A DNA stretch of 64,000 nt from Sunxiuqinia sp965230765 (GCA_965230765.1 CBDDLR010000001.1:2356001-2420000), one strand, 5' to 3'. Positions 1-9,437 are shown, counted from the stretch's first letter. Notes: generated by a model from the letters alone, not told the origin. Made by a program: numbers and translations.

Positions 1-357
1 ACTGTCCTTGTCAAATTTACCACCTGCATGAAGTACAGTCATAACCACCTCCAGGGCAGACTTATTTTCTTTTGAGTGCGTTTCGGTAGGAATACCACGG
101 CCATCATCTTTTACCGTGATTGAATTATCTTCGTTTATAATTACATCAATATTATTGCAGTATCCTGCCAGAGCTTCATCTATTGAGTTGTCAACCACCT
201 CGTAAACTAAGTGGTGCAGCCCTTTTTCATTTACATCTCCAATGTACATCGCCGGACGTTTTCGTACGGCTTCCAAACCTTCCAATACCTGGATACTATC
301 TGCTGAATAGTTTCCATTACCATTTCCATTGGTTTGTTTTTCTTCTAATTCACTCAT
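1..357 (-). CDS. gyrB: DNA gyrase subunit B, N-terminal part (cut by window edge)
   Basis: Only the first 119 codons are present; the gene runs off the left edge. GyrB is the ATPase subunit of DNA gyrase, which introduces negative supercoils. The GHKL ATP-binding fold is recognisable: EVVDNSIDEA at residues 53-62 carries the Mg-binding Asn, and DDGRGIP at 84-90 is the second nucleotide motif. RKRPAMYIGD at 33-41 is also typical of the family. The first 20 residues are a poorly conserved Asn/Gly-rich tail. The ATG at 357 is the natural start, since the reading stays in family sequence from about residue 20. Identification is secure; the C-terminal half cannot be judged. Confidence 0.97.
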   Translation of the reverse strand, partial: MSELEEKQTNGNGNGNYSADSIQVLEGLEAVRKRPAMYIGDVNEKGLHHLVYEVVDNSIDEALAGYCNNIDVIINEDNSITVKDDGRGIPTETHSKENKSALEVVMTVLHAGGKFDKDS

Positions 358-707
358 TTATAATTGTCTTTAATTGATTCAAAAAAATAGTTAAATGTGA
401 TGGGCACATTTGATGTTTTTTGTTGTTAAACTGATCAAAAATCCGAATAACAATTGCTCATTTTTTATGATGGAAATCTATTTTGAAAGTTATCTCAAAT
501 TCAATTGGTTAATCATCATTTTATTCCCGCTACATCCAACACGCAAATATACTAAAAATATGCTTATTTGAGCTTTATTTTTTTGCTTGTGACAATCAAA
601 GTTTTCAACAAATTATCAAGATGTAATATGCTGAAATATAGTTTGTTGTAGTTTGTTTTTTGAAAGAAGATAAAAAACTCGTTTATTTTACCGAAATGGA
701 CAAGGTT
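358..707. other. 350-bp intergenic stretch upstream of gyrB
   Basis: AT-rich gap between the gyrB start and the end of the barrel gene, which is transcribed in the same direction. No open frame or RNA gene is supported. It holds an inverted repeat AAATGTG-5 nt-CACATTT at 393-411, 36-54 bp upstream of the gyrB start, which could be an operator. No exact TAnnTTTG box was found for gyrB. Confidence 0.4.
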
Positions 708-2462
708 TTAGAATGAATAAGTCGCACCAAAAAGAAGGTTAAAACCTTGTTTTGTATAGCCTAGCCAGCTTTCATATTTTTCAAAGGCAAAGTTGTTTGC
801 CCTTCCGAAAAAACTAATCATGGGGCTAAATTGATAATCAACGCCAAAGTTTAGATCGAAAACAGGATCCATAACGGTGATACTTGTTAGATGATCACCA
901 GATAACGGAATCATATTTTCAGTTGCTTCGCGTTCTCCAATCACAATAATGTCTGCATTAAAGCTTAAAGGCCCTTCAGGGCTGTAATTAATTGAAAACG
1001 TTGCGTCGAATTCAGGATAATTCCAAGGTGTTTCAAGTGTGTTAAGGTCGTACGAATAGTAATTGCCTTTGGCATAGAAATTAAATAGTTCATTGGCTGT
1101 GTAATAAATCTCCGTGCCTATTGTCAGTTGTTTCATATCATCATATTGCACATCGAATACATTAGACAAATTGCTTGGATAATTACCTTCAAAATGGTAG
1201 GGACCGGTGTGGTTTAATACATAAAAGTGTTGGTTTTTAATTGAAGCATACTCAACTTGTAAACGGTAGTTGAACTTTTGGGTGAATTTACCATTTATCC
1301 CACCAAACAACTTGTAGCGTTGTTCGCTGTTTTCAATATCCTGGAATGGATTAACAAATGGGTTTTCCGCAGCGATTACCGAATAATGATTGTGCTGCAA
1401 TTTACCACTTGCGCCTGCGTAGACAGTGATTATATTTTCAATTGGAGACCACTCTCCACGAATATTTGGTGTAACCAAAAGCTTTGCATCACGGTCATCG
1501 TCAAACATCAAGTCCAGGTTTACCCCGGCTTGTAAATAAGCATTATCTGTTGCAAATAATGCTGCAGGGCTTGCATGAACCAGGATTTGTTGTTTTTGTC
1601 CGAATGCATTGTTGGACGTGTTGAAAATGCTGTCCGTTTTCAGGTACTTCACCGATGCATCCAAAATCCCCGTAAATGTTTCAAATTGATGAGAAAGTTT
1701 AGCTCCTGCTTTGAATACATTTTCAGTTTGATCTGTTTTTGTTCCAAAATAATGATAGTAGATGCCAATATCATAATCCGTGTCAGCACGATTTGATTCA
1801 TTGCTGATCAGGTTAAGTTGCAATCCTGCTTTAGAAAATGCCTGTTCCTGTTGCCAGTTGCTAATGACAGTTTCCTTGATATCATTAGGTATTTGTGGAC
1901 CTGTGTAACCGTAATATTGATGTGCATCCCTGCTAAAGAAAAGCTTAGTGTGTATTGTAGATCCTCTGAAGTAATGATTGGAAAATAGTTCAGCTTCATT
2001 GTTGCTGTAAGGAGCATCCACCTTATCATCATTCATCAGTTTAACTTTTCCGTTTGAAGAAATGTGTTTAAAATGAATTCCGAAGTCGGCATATCTTCCT
2101 GCTTTTGCATTGTAAAAAAGTTCTGCGTAAGGTGTTTGGTAGTTGCCAATACCAGCTTTCACGATTCCTTTTCCAAGTTCAGGTTTTGGTTCGCCAACCA
2201 TTTTTGCTGCTTTTACTGGTTCGGTTGTAAATGTACTGAATACAGGTTGTGTGTTGATTTGGTAATTGAAGTTTGGTTTTTCTTTCGAATCCGGTTCTTC
2301 AATTTTAGGAATATCGTTTATTTTAAAAGCATCAGAAATGCTCGGTTTATAGGCTTTGATTACTTCAACTTCCTTTCGTAAGCTGTCTTGCTGGGCAGAT
2401 AATTGCACAGCGAAAATCAGGTTTATTACCAATAATGATGTTAAGATTAATATCGTTTTCAT
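708..2462 (-). CDS. Outer-membrane beta-barrel protein paired with the TPR protein
   Basis: A 584-residue protein with a signal peptide (cleavage likely after A23, LSA-QQ) and a C-terminal Phe (TYSF) typical of outer-membrane barrels. Residues 31-54 (VEVIKAYKPSISDAFKIND then IPKI) form a periplasmic leader that I recognise from Bacteroidota barrels encoded beside large TPR lipoproteins or secreted TPR proteins. The remainder is alternating beta strands of the TonB-receptor-like type, but there is no plug domain, so active TonB-dependent transport is not supported. It lies 12 bp downstream of the TPR gene, so the two are almost certainly one operon. Function is unknown; an envelope-assembly or transport role with the TPR partner is inference. 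Confidence 0.75.
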   Translation of the reverse strand: MKTILILTSLLVINLIFAVQLSAQQDSLRKEVEVIKAYKPSISDAFKINDIPKIEEPDSKEKPNFNYQINTQPVFSTFTTEPVKAAKMVGEPKPELGKGIVKAGIGNYQTPYAELFYNAKAGRYADFGIHFKHISSNGKVKLMNDDKVDAPYSNNEAELFSNHYFRGSTIHTKLFFSRDAHQYYGYTGPQIPNDIKETVISNWQQEQAFSKAGLQLNLISNESNRADTDYDIGIYYHYFGTKTDQTENVFKAGAKLSHQFETFTGILDASVKYLKTDSIFNTSNNAFGQKQQILVHASPAALFATDNAYLQAGVNLDLMFDDDRDAKLLVTPNIRGEWSPIENIITVYAGASGKLQHNHYSVIAAENPFVNPFQDIENSEQRYKLFGGINGKFTQKFNYRLQVEYASIKNQHFYVLNHTGPYHFEGNYPSNLSNVFDVQYDDMKQLTIGTEIYYTANELFNFYAKGNYYSYDLNTLETPWNYPEFDATFSINYSPEGPLSFNADIIVIGEREATENMIPLSGDHLTSITVMDPVFDLNFGVDYQFSPMISFFGRANNFAFEKYESWLGYTKQGFNLLFGATYSF

Positions 2463-2474
2463 GTCGTCCTGTTA

Positions 2475-5400
2475 TCAATTGTTTATGTCTATTTCCATTG
2501 GGCTATCATCGACCTTTTGTTGTTGTGCTTGCAGTTGCTCCAAATGTTTCAGTTTGGCAGATGCTGTTTCAACAATCCCATCGTCTGGTACCGGATAGTT
2601 TTCAACAATACTTTTTATGGTGTGTGTGGCCTGAAATTCGTCTCCCTGGGTGAGGTAAATATCTGAAAGAAGAATAAAACTTTTTGCAAGCCAGAATTGA
2701 TGAGGGGTATTTTTCGAGATGAAATCCATCACTTCTTCTTCAGCTTCTTCCAGTTTGTTTTGGCTGGTCAATATCTCGGCAACCAGGTATTTCGCTTCAG
2801 CACCTTCAATTGATTTTGTATCTTCTGCCAAGTTGCCTAAAACAGGAAGGGCTTTTGCAGACTGGTCGGTTTGGTAGTAACTTTTAGCCAGCTTGTAGTT
2901 TGCCTCGCGTTTTAGAACATCAGTTAACTTATCAGAACTTAACAATGTTTTAGCAGCATCAGCACATGAATTGTAATCGGCAAGTTCAAAATAACAGCGC
3001 ATTTTTCCAGCCCGGGCTTTCAGTAGATTCCATTTGGTGTTCGAACTCTGCTCTAGTCGGTTAAAATGGCTTAGGGCTTTTTCGTAATTGGCAGCATTTA
3101 GTTGCAACTCAGAAGCTTTAACCAAGGCAGGTTCTGTAAAAATGTTATCTGATTGGTTTAAAACATATTCAAAATCATTTAGTGCCAAAGAAAACTGTTC
3201 GGCCTGGTAGCGCAATTCACCCAGGTAAAAATGCGCATTGATGGCAAAACTGCCCGATGGGTATATTCTCAGGTATCTTTCCAGTTGATCTTTTGCTTTC
3301 GTGTCTCTGGACATGTATAGCTTTTCTGCGGCCAGGTAGCTTAACGAATCTTGTTCTGACACAGTAACCTGAACCCCTGAGCCTAATCGGTTGGTGTATG
3401 CAAAATAACCATCTACATTGTTCATTTCAATGTAGTTGTTCTTAATTCCCAGCAACGCTGCTTTGGCTTCTTCTCCATCTGGATATTGGCTAACTACTTG
3501 TTTGTAGTAGGTCATTGATTTGCTGAACTCACCCTGATTGTAGAAAATCAATCCAAGTTGAAGCATCGCTTTCGGGCGGTAGCTGCTTTGTGGATGGTCG
3601 TCCAGCAAGTCCTGGTAATAACCTGACGCCATCTTGGGCTGTCCGCTCCGCTCACAGGCTCTTCCAAGTTCGTAAAATGCATCGTCCACCATTGCTGAAT
3701 TAACAAATGTTTGAACCAGTGTCTTAAGTGCGCTGATTTTTTGTCCATGCTCCTGGGTTAATCCAAGGCATTGGGCTTTTTGGAACAAGGCATAATCCGG
3801 ATCGTAAGATTTTAATCGATAAGCAGCATCGTAACTCTTAATGGCATTTTTGAAATCACGTGAAATATAAAAGCAATCGCCCAATCGGTTAAAGGCATCG
3901 GCTACTTTTTCGGAGCGGTTGTTTTCGTTCACCGATAAATATTTTTCAAAAAATGATTTTGCAGAACTGTAATCTTCCAGCTTGAAGTAGGCATATCCAA
4001 GGTTGTAATGAACGTTTTGGTATTCAGGCACCGATATGGCGCCAGGAGTTTGAATAAAACGGTTAAATCCGCTAATTGCAGTATTGTAATCCTTTAAACG
4101 ATAATTGGCTTCAGCTTTCCAGAAAATAGACTGGGCTTTTAAATTACTGTTGTATTGCCCGTTTTGCAATGATAAATCGAACAGTTTAACAGCACCTAAA
4201 TAGTCCAGGTTGTTAAACATCTCAAGGCCTCTGTAATACGAAACACGCTGGTAGGCTTTTTTCACTGAAGTGCTTTTAACCTGTATTTTCTCTATGGAAG
4301 TAATGGCATCACGATAGTTGCTGGTGCTCATGTAAACATTCACCAGGTAATCGTAAGCTGCATCATTTCGTTCCGAATTAGGATAAAGTGAAATGTATTT
4401 ATCGAAAGCTTTGATTGTTTCATTAAATGGTGAGTACGATAATTCGTAGGTTATTTTTGCATAGTTGAACAAGGCATCTTCTTTGATCTCTTCATTAAAA
4501 TCCATTTCCGAAGCAGACTCAAAAGCTACGCGGGCATTCTTTTTATCATCAATTTTGATATAAGAATCTGCCAAATGGTAATAAGCATTTTGTGCCAGTT
4601 CATCTTTACCTTTTGTTGCCAGTTTTAAAGGAGGTATAGCTTTGTTGTAATTTTGGTTTACGTAGTAACAATAACCGAGCATGTAATTTTCATCCCGCAG
4701 CCTGCTTTTGGTTGCATTGAAGTAATTTTCAAGGTGTGGGATAGCCTTGTCAAATTGTTGCATGTGAAAGTAAGAACTTCCAATTATCTTTTCCAATCCG
4801 GGTTTTTGGTCTGCTTTTACTTTGCTTAATAGCGGAACTGTAAAATCGACCACCTTTTCGTATTCGCCCCGTTTGTAATAAATCTGGCTCATGTAAAAAG
4901 GAATTACAGCAGCAAAGGCCTGATTGTCTTTCAGTTTCTCAAATTCAGAAATGGCAGCATCATAATCTTCCTGAATGTATTTGATATGCGCCCAATAATA
5001 TTTTGCTGGTGCTGCATACAGGTTGTTCGAGCCTTTAATCTTGTTGAATTCCGTTTCGGCTTGCTGGTATTTTTTGGTCTGAAAAAATGCATAGCCTTTT
5101 TGGTAGTGCACCTTGATTTGATCTTCATTGCTAAGAGCAGCAGGCTTTAGTTTCCGATAGGCACGGAGCATTTTGCCATAATGCCCTTCGTTAAATTCGT
5201 AAGTGCCCAGTTCGAACCATGCCTGATTGGTGTAAGGGCTTTCGGGATGATTTTCGATAAACTGTTTGACCAGGTGCTGGCTGTTATCGTTTTCCATTCT
5301 CAAGGCACAAAGTGCCTGATAGAACATAGCTTCAGACTGTATCTCCGAATCAAGTCCTGTTTCCTTGGAAATGGACTCGAATTTCTTTTGGGCAGCTATG

Positions 5401-5537
5401 AAATTATTTTTTTTGAATAGTTCTTTTGCCTGATGGATTTCTGCTGCCAGCGATGAGTGATAGGCTGTTTGCTGTGCTTGTAGCTTTGATGGGATAATAC
5501 CAATCAACAGCAGAAACAGAAAACATATTGTTCTCAT
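2475..5537 (-). CDS. Large periplasmic tetratricopeptide-repeat protein
   Basis: A 1020-residue protein made almost wholly of TPR units (repeated A..Y..G..Y..A...F), giving a long superhelical protein-binding scaffold. The open frame extends 26 codons upstream, but the ATG at 5537 begins a clear signal peptide (MRTICFLFLLLIGIIPSKLQAQ region) and is taken as the start. There is no lipobox Cys, so it is probably soluble in the periplasm or membrane-associated through its partner. The C-terminal tail is Gln-rich (QLQAQQQKV). It is the first gene of a two-gene unit with the beta-barrel protein 12 bp downstream. The fold assignment is firm; the biological role is not known. Confidence 0.85.
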   Translation of the reverse strand: MRTICFLFLLLIGIIPSKLQAQQTAYHSSLAAEIHQAKELFKKNNFIAAQKKFESISKETGLDSEIQSEAMFYQALCALRMENDNSQHLVKQFIENHPESPYTNQAWFELGTYEFNEGHYGKMLRAYRKLKPAALSNEDQIKVHYQKGYAFFQTKKYQQAETEFNKIKGSNNLYAAPAKYYWAHIKYIQEDYDAAISEFEKLKDNQAFAAVIPFYMSQIYYKRGEYEKVVDFTVPLLSKVKADQKPGLEKIIGSSYFHMQQFDKAIPHLENYFNATKSRLRDENYMLGYCYYVNQNYNKAIPPLKLATKGKDELAQNAYYHLADSYIKIDDKKNARVAFESASEMDFNEEIKEDALFNYAKITYELSYSPFNETIKAFDKYISLYPNSERNDAAYDYLVNVYMSTSNYRDAITSIEKIQVKSTSVKKAYQRVSYYRGLEMFNNLDYLGAVKLFDLSLQNGQYNSNLKAQSIFWKAEANYRLKDYNTAISGFNRFIQTPGAISVPEYQNVHYNLGYAYFKLEDYSSAKSFFEKYLSVNENNRSEKVADAFNRLGDCFYISRDFKNAIKSYDAAYRLKSYDPDYALFQKAQCLGLTQEHGQKISALKTLVQTFVNSAMVDDAFYELGRACERSGQPKMASGYYQDLLDDHPQSSYRPKAMLQLGLIFYNQGEFSKSMTYYKQVVSQYPDGEEAKAALLGIKNNYIEMNNVDGYFAYTNRLGSGVQVTVSEQDSLSYLAAEKLYMSRDTKAKDQLERYLRIYPSGSFAINAHFYLGELRYQAEQFSLALNDFEYVLNQSDNIFTEPALVKASELQLNAANYEKALSHFNRLEQSSNTKWNLLKARAGKMRCYFELADYNSCADAAKTLLSSDKLTDVLKREANYKLAKSYYQTDQSAKALPVLGNLAEDTKSIEGAEAKYLVAEILTSQNKLEEAEEEVMDFISKNTPHQFWLAKSFILLSDIYLTQGDEFQATHTIKSIVENYPVPDDGIVETASAKLKHLEQLQAQQQKVDDSPMEIDINN

Positions 5538-5694
5538 AGACTTTGTTTTATTTTTGGATAAAAATAACGATTCTGATTTCGCAATTAGACGATAATTCAA
5601 CCGACTTCTTAACAAGAAACTGTTTATTTCTACACATTATTATTTAATCGACAATATTTTTTCGTGTTGGTTGCAGGGAATTTATAGCTAATAT

Positions 5695-5728
5695 GGGATG
5701 CCATCCGTCAACTGACGGATGGCATCCC
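5695..5728. repeat. Near-perfect palindrome, copy 1, upstream of ftsE
   Basis: Two 16-bp arms (5695-5710 and 5713-5728) around an AC centre form a perfect inverted repeat. The core, GGATGCCATCCGTCA and its complement, recurs at 6522-6559 on the other side of ftsE. This copy lies in the divergent region between the TPR gene and ftsE, just upstream of the ftsE -7 box. It lacks a long T run, so a simple terminator is doubtful here. Confidence 0.9.
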
Positions 5729-5753
5729 TTATTTCATATTAAAAGAAATAAAT

Positions 5754-5761
5754 TAGCTTTG
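5754..5761 (+). promoter_or_regulatory. Bacteroidota -7 box for ftsE
   Basis: TAGCTTTG matches TAnnTTTG. Transcription would begin near 5767, which places the upstream ATG at 5763 before the transcript and supports translation from the ATG at 5787. No matching -33 TTTG is present. Confidence 0.6.
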
Positions 5762-5786
5762 TATGCATCACGCAAAATCGACTTTC

Positions 5787-6500
5787 ATGGAAGAAAATGC
5801 TATTATCTCGTTACAGTCTGTAGATGTGTTTCAGCAGGAAAAACTAATACTTGCCAATGTGAACCTTGAAATAGCTAAAGGCGAGTTTGCGTATTTAATT
5901 GGGAAAGTAGGTAGTGGAAAGTCGAGTCTTATAAAAATCCTGAATGCAGAGCTGGAACTGCAAGTGGGTGAAGCAACAATTGCAGGTTATGACCTTAAAA
6001 AAATTAAACGTTCCGAAGTTCCATTTTTAAGAAGAAAACTGGGCGTTATTTTTCAGGATTTTAGGTTGTTGATTGACCGTAACGTTTTTGAGAACCTGGC
6101 TTTTGTGTTAAAAGCAACAGGCTGGAAGCAGACTGATATAAAAGCGAGGGTAGAAGAAGTTTTGGAAAAAGTGGGCATGCTGGATTTTCAGGCTCAAATG
6201 CCTCATCAGTTATCAGGTGGTGAGCAGCAAAGAGTGGTTGTGGCACGTGCTCTTTTAAACGATCCGGAAATTATTCTAGCCGACGAGCCTACCGGAAACC
6301 TTGATCCAGAAACTTCAGAAGATTTGATGAAGATTTTCAAAGAAATTAACGAGCAAGGCAAAACCATTTTAATGGCCACGCACGATTATCCAATTTTGAA
6401 CAAATTTCCAGCGAGGACTTTGATTTGTGCAGATCAAAAAATAACAGAATCCAACCAAGGGGCGGAAGAAATGGACTTCTCGGAATTGTTGGAAGAGTAA
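5787..6500 (+). CDS. ftsE: FtsE-type cell-division ABC ATPase
   Basis: A 237-residue ABC ATPase. Walker A is GKVGSGKSS at 39-47, Q-loop Gln90, signature LSGGEQQR at 142-149, Walker B IILADEP at 162-168 and switch His199. Sequence around these motifs (RRKLGVIFQDFRLL, DRNVFENLAFVL) is typical of FtsE, which with the permease FtsX couples cytoplasmic ATP hydrolysis to peptidoglycan hydrolase activation at the septum. The frame is open from an ATG at 5763, but the TAGCTTTG promoter box overlaps that start, so M9 at 5787 is chosen. No ftsX is adjacent. The gene stands alone between two copies of a palindrome. A LolD-type ATPase is the main alternative. Confidence 0.85.
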   Translation: MEENAIISLQSVDVFQQEKLILANVNLEIAKGEFAYLIGKVGSGKSSLIKILNAELELQVGEATIAGYDLKKIKRSEVPFLRRKLGVIFQDFRLLIDRNVFENLAFVLKATGWKQTDIKARVEEVLEKVGMLDFQAQMPHQLSGGEQQRVVVARALLNDPEIILADEPTGNLDPETSEDLMKIFKEINEQGKTILMATHDYPILNKFPARTLICADQKITESNQGAEEMDFSELLEE

Positions 6501-6521
6501 ACCCGATGCAAGTAAACAAAA

Positions 6522-6559
6522 AAAGGATGCCATCCGTCAGCTGACGGATGGCATCCTTT
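6522..6559. terminator. 38-bp perfect palindrome, copy 2, between convergent ftsE and fabD
   Basis: The two 19-bp arms meet at 6540/6541 with no loop. It sits 21 bp after the ftsE stop and 44 bp after the fabD stop, where a bidirectional terminator is expected. A short A run precedes it and TTTAAAAA follows. Its core is the same as the palindrome at 5695-5728, so it may be a mobile or protein-binding repeat used as a terminator. Confidence 0.7.
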
Positions 6560-6603
6560 AAAAATTCTTATTTAATAGGAAGCTAAGAAACTTCCGTGCC
6601 TAA

Positions 6604-7491
6604 TTATCCTTCGTAGCTGTTGATACCAGAAGTTTCCATTTTGCGGTCAACCTTCATCATTAAACCTTGCAATACTTTGCCAGGACCAATTTCAGTCCAT
6701 GAAGTTGCTCCATCTGCGATCATGTTCTGCATGGTTTTGGTCCAGCGTACTGGTGCAGTTAATTGTGCAATCAGGTTTTCTTTTATTACCGTTGGGTCTG
6801 ATGTAGGCGCTGCATTTACGTTTTGGTAAACCGGACAAACAGGAGTGCTGAACTCAGTTGCCTCGATTGCAGCTGCTAATTCTTCGCGGGCAGGCTCCAT
6901 CAGCGGCGAGTGGAAAGCACCACCAACAACTAGTTTCAATGCACGACGAGCTCCTTTTTCTGTTAAAATCTCACAAGCTTTGTCAATACCTGCTATTGAG
7001 CCGGAAATAACCAATTGTCCGGGGCAGTTGTAGTTTGCAGGAACAACCACATCATCGATTGATGCACATACTTCTTCCACAACCGAATCTTCCAAACCAA
7101 CAATAGCTGCCATGGTTGAAGGTTCACTTTCGCAAGCCTTTTGCATTGCCATCGCACGTTTTGAAACCAGTTGTAAACCGTCTTCAAACGTAAGGGCTCC
7201 ATTTGCTACCAAAGCCGAAAATTCACCCAGTGAGTGACCAGCTACCATGTCTGGCTGAAAATCTTTCAGCGTTTTTGCCAATAACACTGAGTGCAAGAAA
7301 ATTGCTGGCTGGGTAACCTTAGTTTGTTTTAGGTCTTCAACAGTTCCATCAAACATGATGGAGGTAATGTCAAATCCTAGAATTTCGTTGGCTTTGTCGA
7401 AAAGTTCTTTTGCTTCGGGGGAGTTTTCATACAAGTCTTTACCCATTCCTGGGAATTGTGCTCCTTGTCCTGGAAAAACATATGCTTTCAT
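6604..7491 (-). CDS. fabD: Malonyl-CoA:ACP transacylase
   Basis: FabD moves malonyl groups from CoA to acyl carrier protein and so supplies extender units for fatty-acid synthesis in the cytoplasm. The 295-residue length is normal. GQGAQ at 8-12 begins the fold, GHSLGE at 85-90 contains the nucleophile Ser87, Arg112 binds the malonyl carboxylate, and GAFHSPLM at 191-198 supplies catalytic His194. The end (KMETSGINSYEG) is a usual short tail. It is monocistronic, convergent with ftsE, and has its own -7 box 29 bp upstream. Nothing unusual. Confidence 0.97.
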   Translation of the reverse strand: MKAYVFPGQGAQFPGMGKDLYENSPEAKELFDKANEILGFDITSIMFDGTVEDLKQTKVTQPAIFLHSVLLAKTLKDFQPDMVAGHSLGEFSALVANGALTFEDGLQLVSKRAMAMQKACESEPSTMAAIVGLEDSVVEEVCASIDDVVVPANYNCPGQLVISGSIAGIDKACEILTEKGARRALKLVVGGAFHSPLMEPAREELAAAIEATEFSTPVCPVYQNVNAAPTSDPTVIKENLIAQLTAPVRWTKTMQNMIADGATSWTEIGPGKVLQGLMMKVDRKMETSGINSYEG

Positions 7492-7519
7492 CCGTTTATT
7501 TTTTAGTTTTAAAACGCGG

Positions 7520-7527
7520 CAAAGATA
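7520..7527 (-). promoter_or_regulatory. -7 box for fabD
   Basis: On the minus strand this reads TATCTTTG, an exact TAnnTTTG match. The predicted transcript start near 7514 gives a leader of about 23 nt before the fabD ATG. Confidence 0.6.
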
Positions 7528-7580
7528 ACAGGAATTTCGAGAAGATGTGAAGTTGAGTCTGTTAGAATATGAAAATTCAA

Positions 7581-9290
7581 TTATTTGAAAAAGCTTGCTT
7601 CATAAGTTGATTCATTTCCTTTTGAATCTGAGACCTTAAGTTCAAGATGATGATTCTTTTTAAACTCGATTCTTTCAGAATCAAAATCATAGCTGATCAG
7701 GCTATTTTTTGCATCATATTCAAACAGCACCCATTTCCCATCAATTTCTCCACGGTAGCTTTTAAGGCCGGAAAGATCATCTTTAATTTTAAACCGAATG
7801 CGATTTTTTTCAATCAGGTTTTTATGGTTTCGAATACTTAACGATTTGATTGTGGGGGCAATCGTGTCAACAGAAACAGCAAACAAACCCAGTGTTCTGA
7901 TGCTGGCCTTAACAAAACCATCTGTGAATTCACCGCCCATGGAATAACTTTTCCCGCTTTTATCATTTATCGAGACAATAATAGCTTTCTCCTGAAGGCT
8001 GTCTGGCAGGTTAGTTGGCCTGATGCCCAGGTTATAAAATTTATGTACCGGAACCGTGTGACTGTGCAGCCTGTGTATTTCAGAATAATAAAGATTGTTC
8101 GAAGGTTTAGCTTCGTAGTTTAACTGAAAATCAGAGTAGAACGTACCTTCACTAAATTCTGCTTTTAATCCTTCAGTACTAAAGTTTGATGTCTTATCAT
8201 GTTTCACAGGGAATCCTTCTTCTTGATTCTTCAATACAGTAAAAGGTTTCGATTTCACTTTGAATGATAACTTACTCAAGTTTCCATGCACATCGGTTAT
8301 TTCGTAGTCAATCTTATGAACTTGGTTGTCCGATAGGTTTACAATGCCACGGTTTTCGTGATTGGGGTAATTGCTTAGTTTATTTCCTGGCTCAATCCAA
8401 TTTTTGTGAATTTTCCGCCAGTGTGTTTGGTAATATTCATAGTCAATATGGCTGTTTAGGTAACGTGTTTCTGAAAAACTCAACTCATCCATCGAGAATT
8501 TGTAGATCAATTTCCCATCAACGGACAACTTTATTTGATAAACGCCACATTTACTCCAACTTCCATTTAAATAATCCAGTGCCTGTACACCGAAACCAAT
8601 ATCTCCAAAAACTGAAAGAACCGGATTGCTTTTTAGATGAAACGCACCATCGTAATACACAGTCTCTATCCGCTTTGGTTCCTGCCTGGTTGATACATGT
8701 GCATCTTCTGAAAGTGGGTAAATCATCACCGATAATACTTTTGGCTTCATGTCATCCTTCACCGGAAAATTAAAATGAAGCGGATTTAGCGGATGCTGAT
8801 TGCTGGTCTTCCTGATTTCAAAGTGCAAGTGAGGGCCGCCCGAGCTTCCACTGTTCCCACCATAGGCAATCAAATCCCCTTTTTTTACATTGAATGTCCC
8901 TTTTGGAACTGTTAAATCAACCCGAAACTTTTCCCTTTTATACTGGATGTTTTTGGCGTACGATTGCATATCGTCCCTTAGTTTTTGCAGATGCGCATAA
9001 ACTGTTGTTGTCCCATTTGGGTGATCAATGTAAAGCGCCAAGCCAAATCCGCTGGGTGAAATATTGATGCGTGAAACTGTTCCGTCTGCAGCTGCATAAA
9101 TTGGGAGGCCACTTTTACCTTCAGTTTTAATATCTATTCCAGAATGAAAATGATTGCTACGTAACTCACCAAAATTGCCTGTTAGCAGAATAGGTATTTT
9201 TACAGGAGGTGCAAAATAATCTTTATCAAAGGATTGTGAAATGCTATATTTTGAAACGAATAATATGAATGCGAATAAAATGATTCTCAT
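7581..9290 (-). CDS. Secreted M23-family metallopeptidase with C-terminal beta domains
   Basis: A 569-residue protein, taking the ATG at 9290 because it starts a compact signal peptide (MRIILFAFILFVSKYSISQ); nine more codons upstream are open. Zn ligands of the LytM/M23 fold are visible: HxxxD at His49/Asp53 (HFHSGID), and HLH at 154-156, with His100 in VYAHL. M23 enzymes cut peptide cross-links in peptidoglycan. The catalytic domain is N-terminal (about 30-165), unlike many M23 proteins, and is followed by about 400 residues of predicted beta-rich sequence that may be Ig-like. Active-site residues are intact. It is divergent from the zapB-like/zapA/rny group, so a role in cell-wall turnover during division is a possible inference. 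Confidence 0.88.
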   Translation of the reverse strand: MRIILFAFILFVSKYSISQSFDKDYFAPPVKIPILLTGNFGELRSNHFHSGIDIKTEGKSGLPIYAAADGTVSRINISPSGFGLALYIDHPNGTTTVYAHLQKLRDDMQSYAKNIQYKREKFRVDLTVPKGTFNVKKGDLIAYGGNSGSSGGPHLHFEIRKTSNQHPLNPLHFNFPVKDDMKPKVLSVMIYPLSEDAHVSTRQEPKRIETVYYDGAFHLKSNPVLSVFGDIGFGVQALDYLNGSWSKCGVYQIKLSVDGKLIYKFSMDELSFSETRYLNSHIDYEYYQTHWRKIHKNWIEPGNKLSNYPNHENRGIVNLSDNQVHKIDYEITDVHGNLSKLSFKVKSKPFTVLKNQEEGFPVKHDKTSNFSTEGLKAEFSEGTFYSDFQLNYEAKPSNNLYYSEIHRLHSHTVPVHKFYNLGIRPTNLPDSLQEKAIIVSINDKSGKSYSMGGEFTDGFVKASIRTLGLFAVSVDTIAPTIKSLSIRNHKNLIEKNRIRFKIKDDLSGLKSYRGEIDGKWVLFEYDAKNSLISYDFDSERIEFKKNHHLELKVSDSKGNESTYEASFFK

Positions 9291-9410
9291 GTTTACAATA
9301 GGTGGATTTATTACCAATGTATGTAAAACTTAGCTGCTTTAGTTTTGTTCAAAGCCTGCACCGTTTCAACAAATAAGTTTAACTTCGTGTTAACAATTGG
9401 GCAAAAATAT

Positions 9411-9418
9411 TAATTTTG
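9411..9418 (+). promoter_or_regulatory. -7 box for the ZapB-like/zapA group
   Basis: TAATTTTG fits TAnnTTTG. The predicted start near 9424 lies 14 nt before the ATG at 9438. Confidence 0.55.
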
Positions 9419-9437
9419 TCCAAGAAAGCATGCAGCA

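Noticed and set aside
183..377. 64-residue plus-strand frame at the left edge
   Set aside because: Antisense to the gyrB N-terminus.
8264..8773. 169-residue plus-strand open frame
   Set aside because: It lies wholly antisense to the M23 peptidase gene, which has a signal peptide and intact catalytic residues; composition looks like an antisense shadow.
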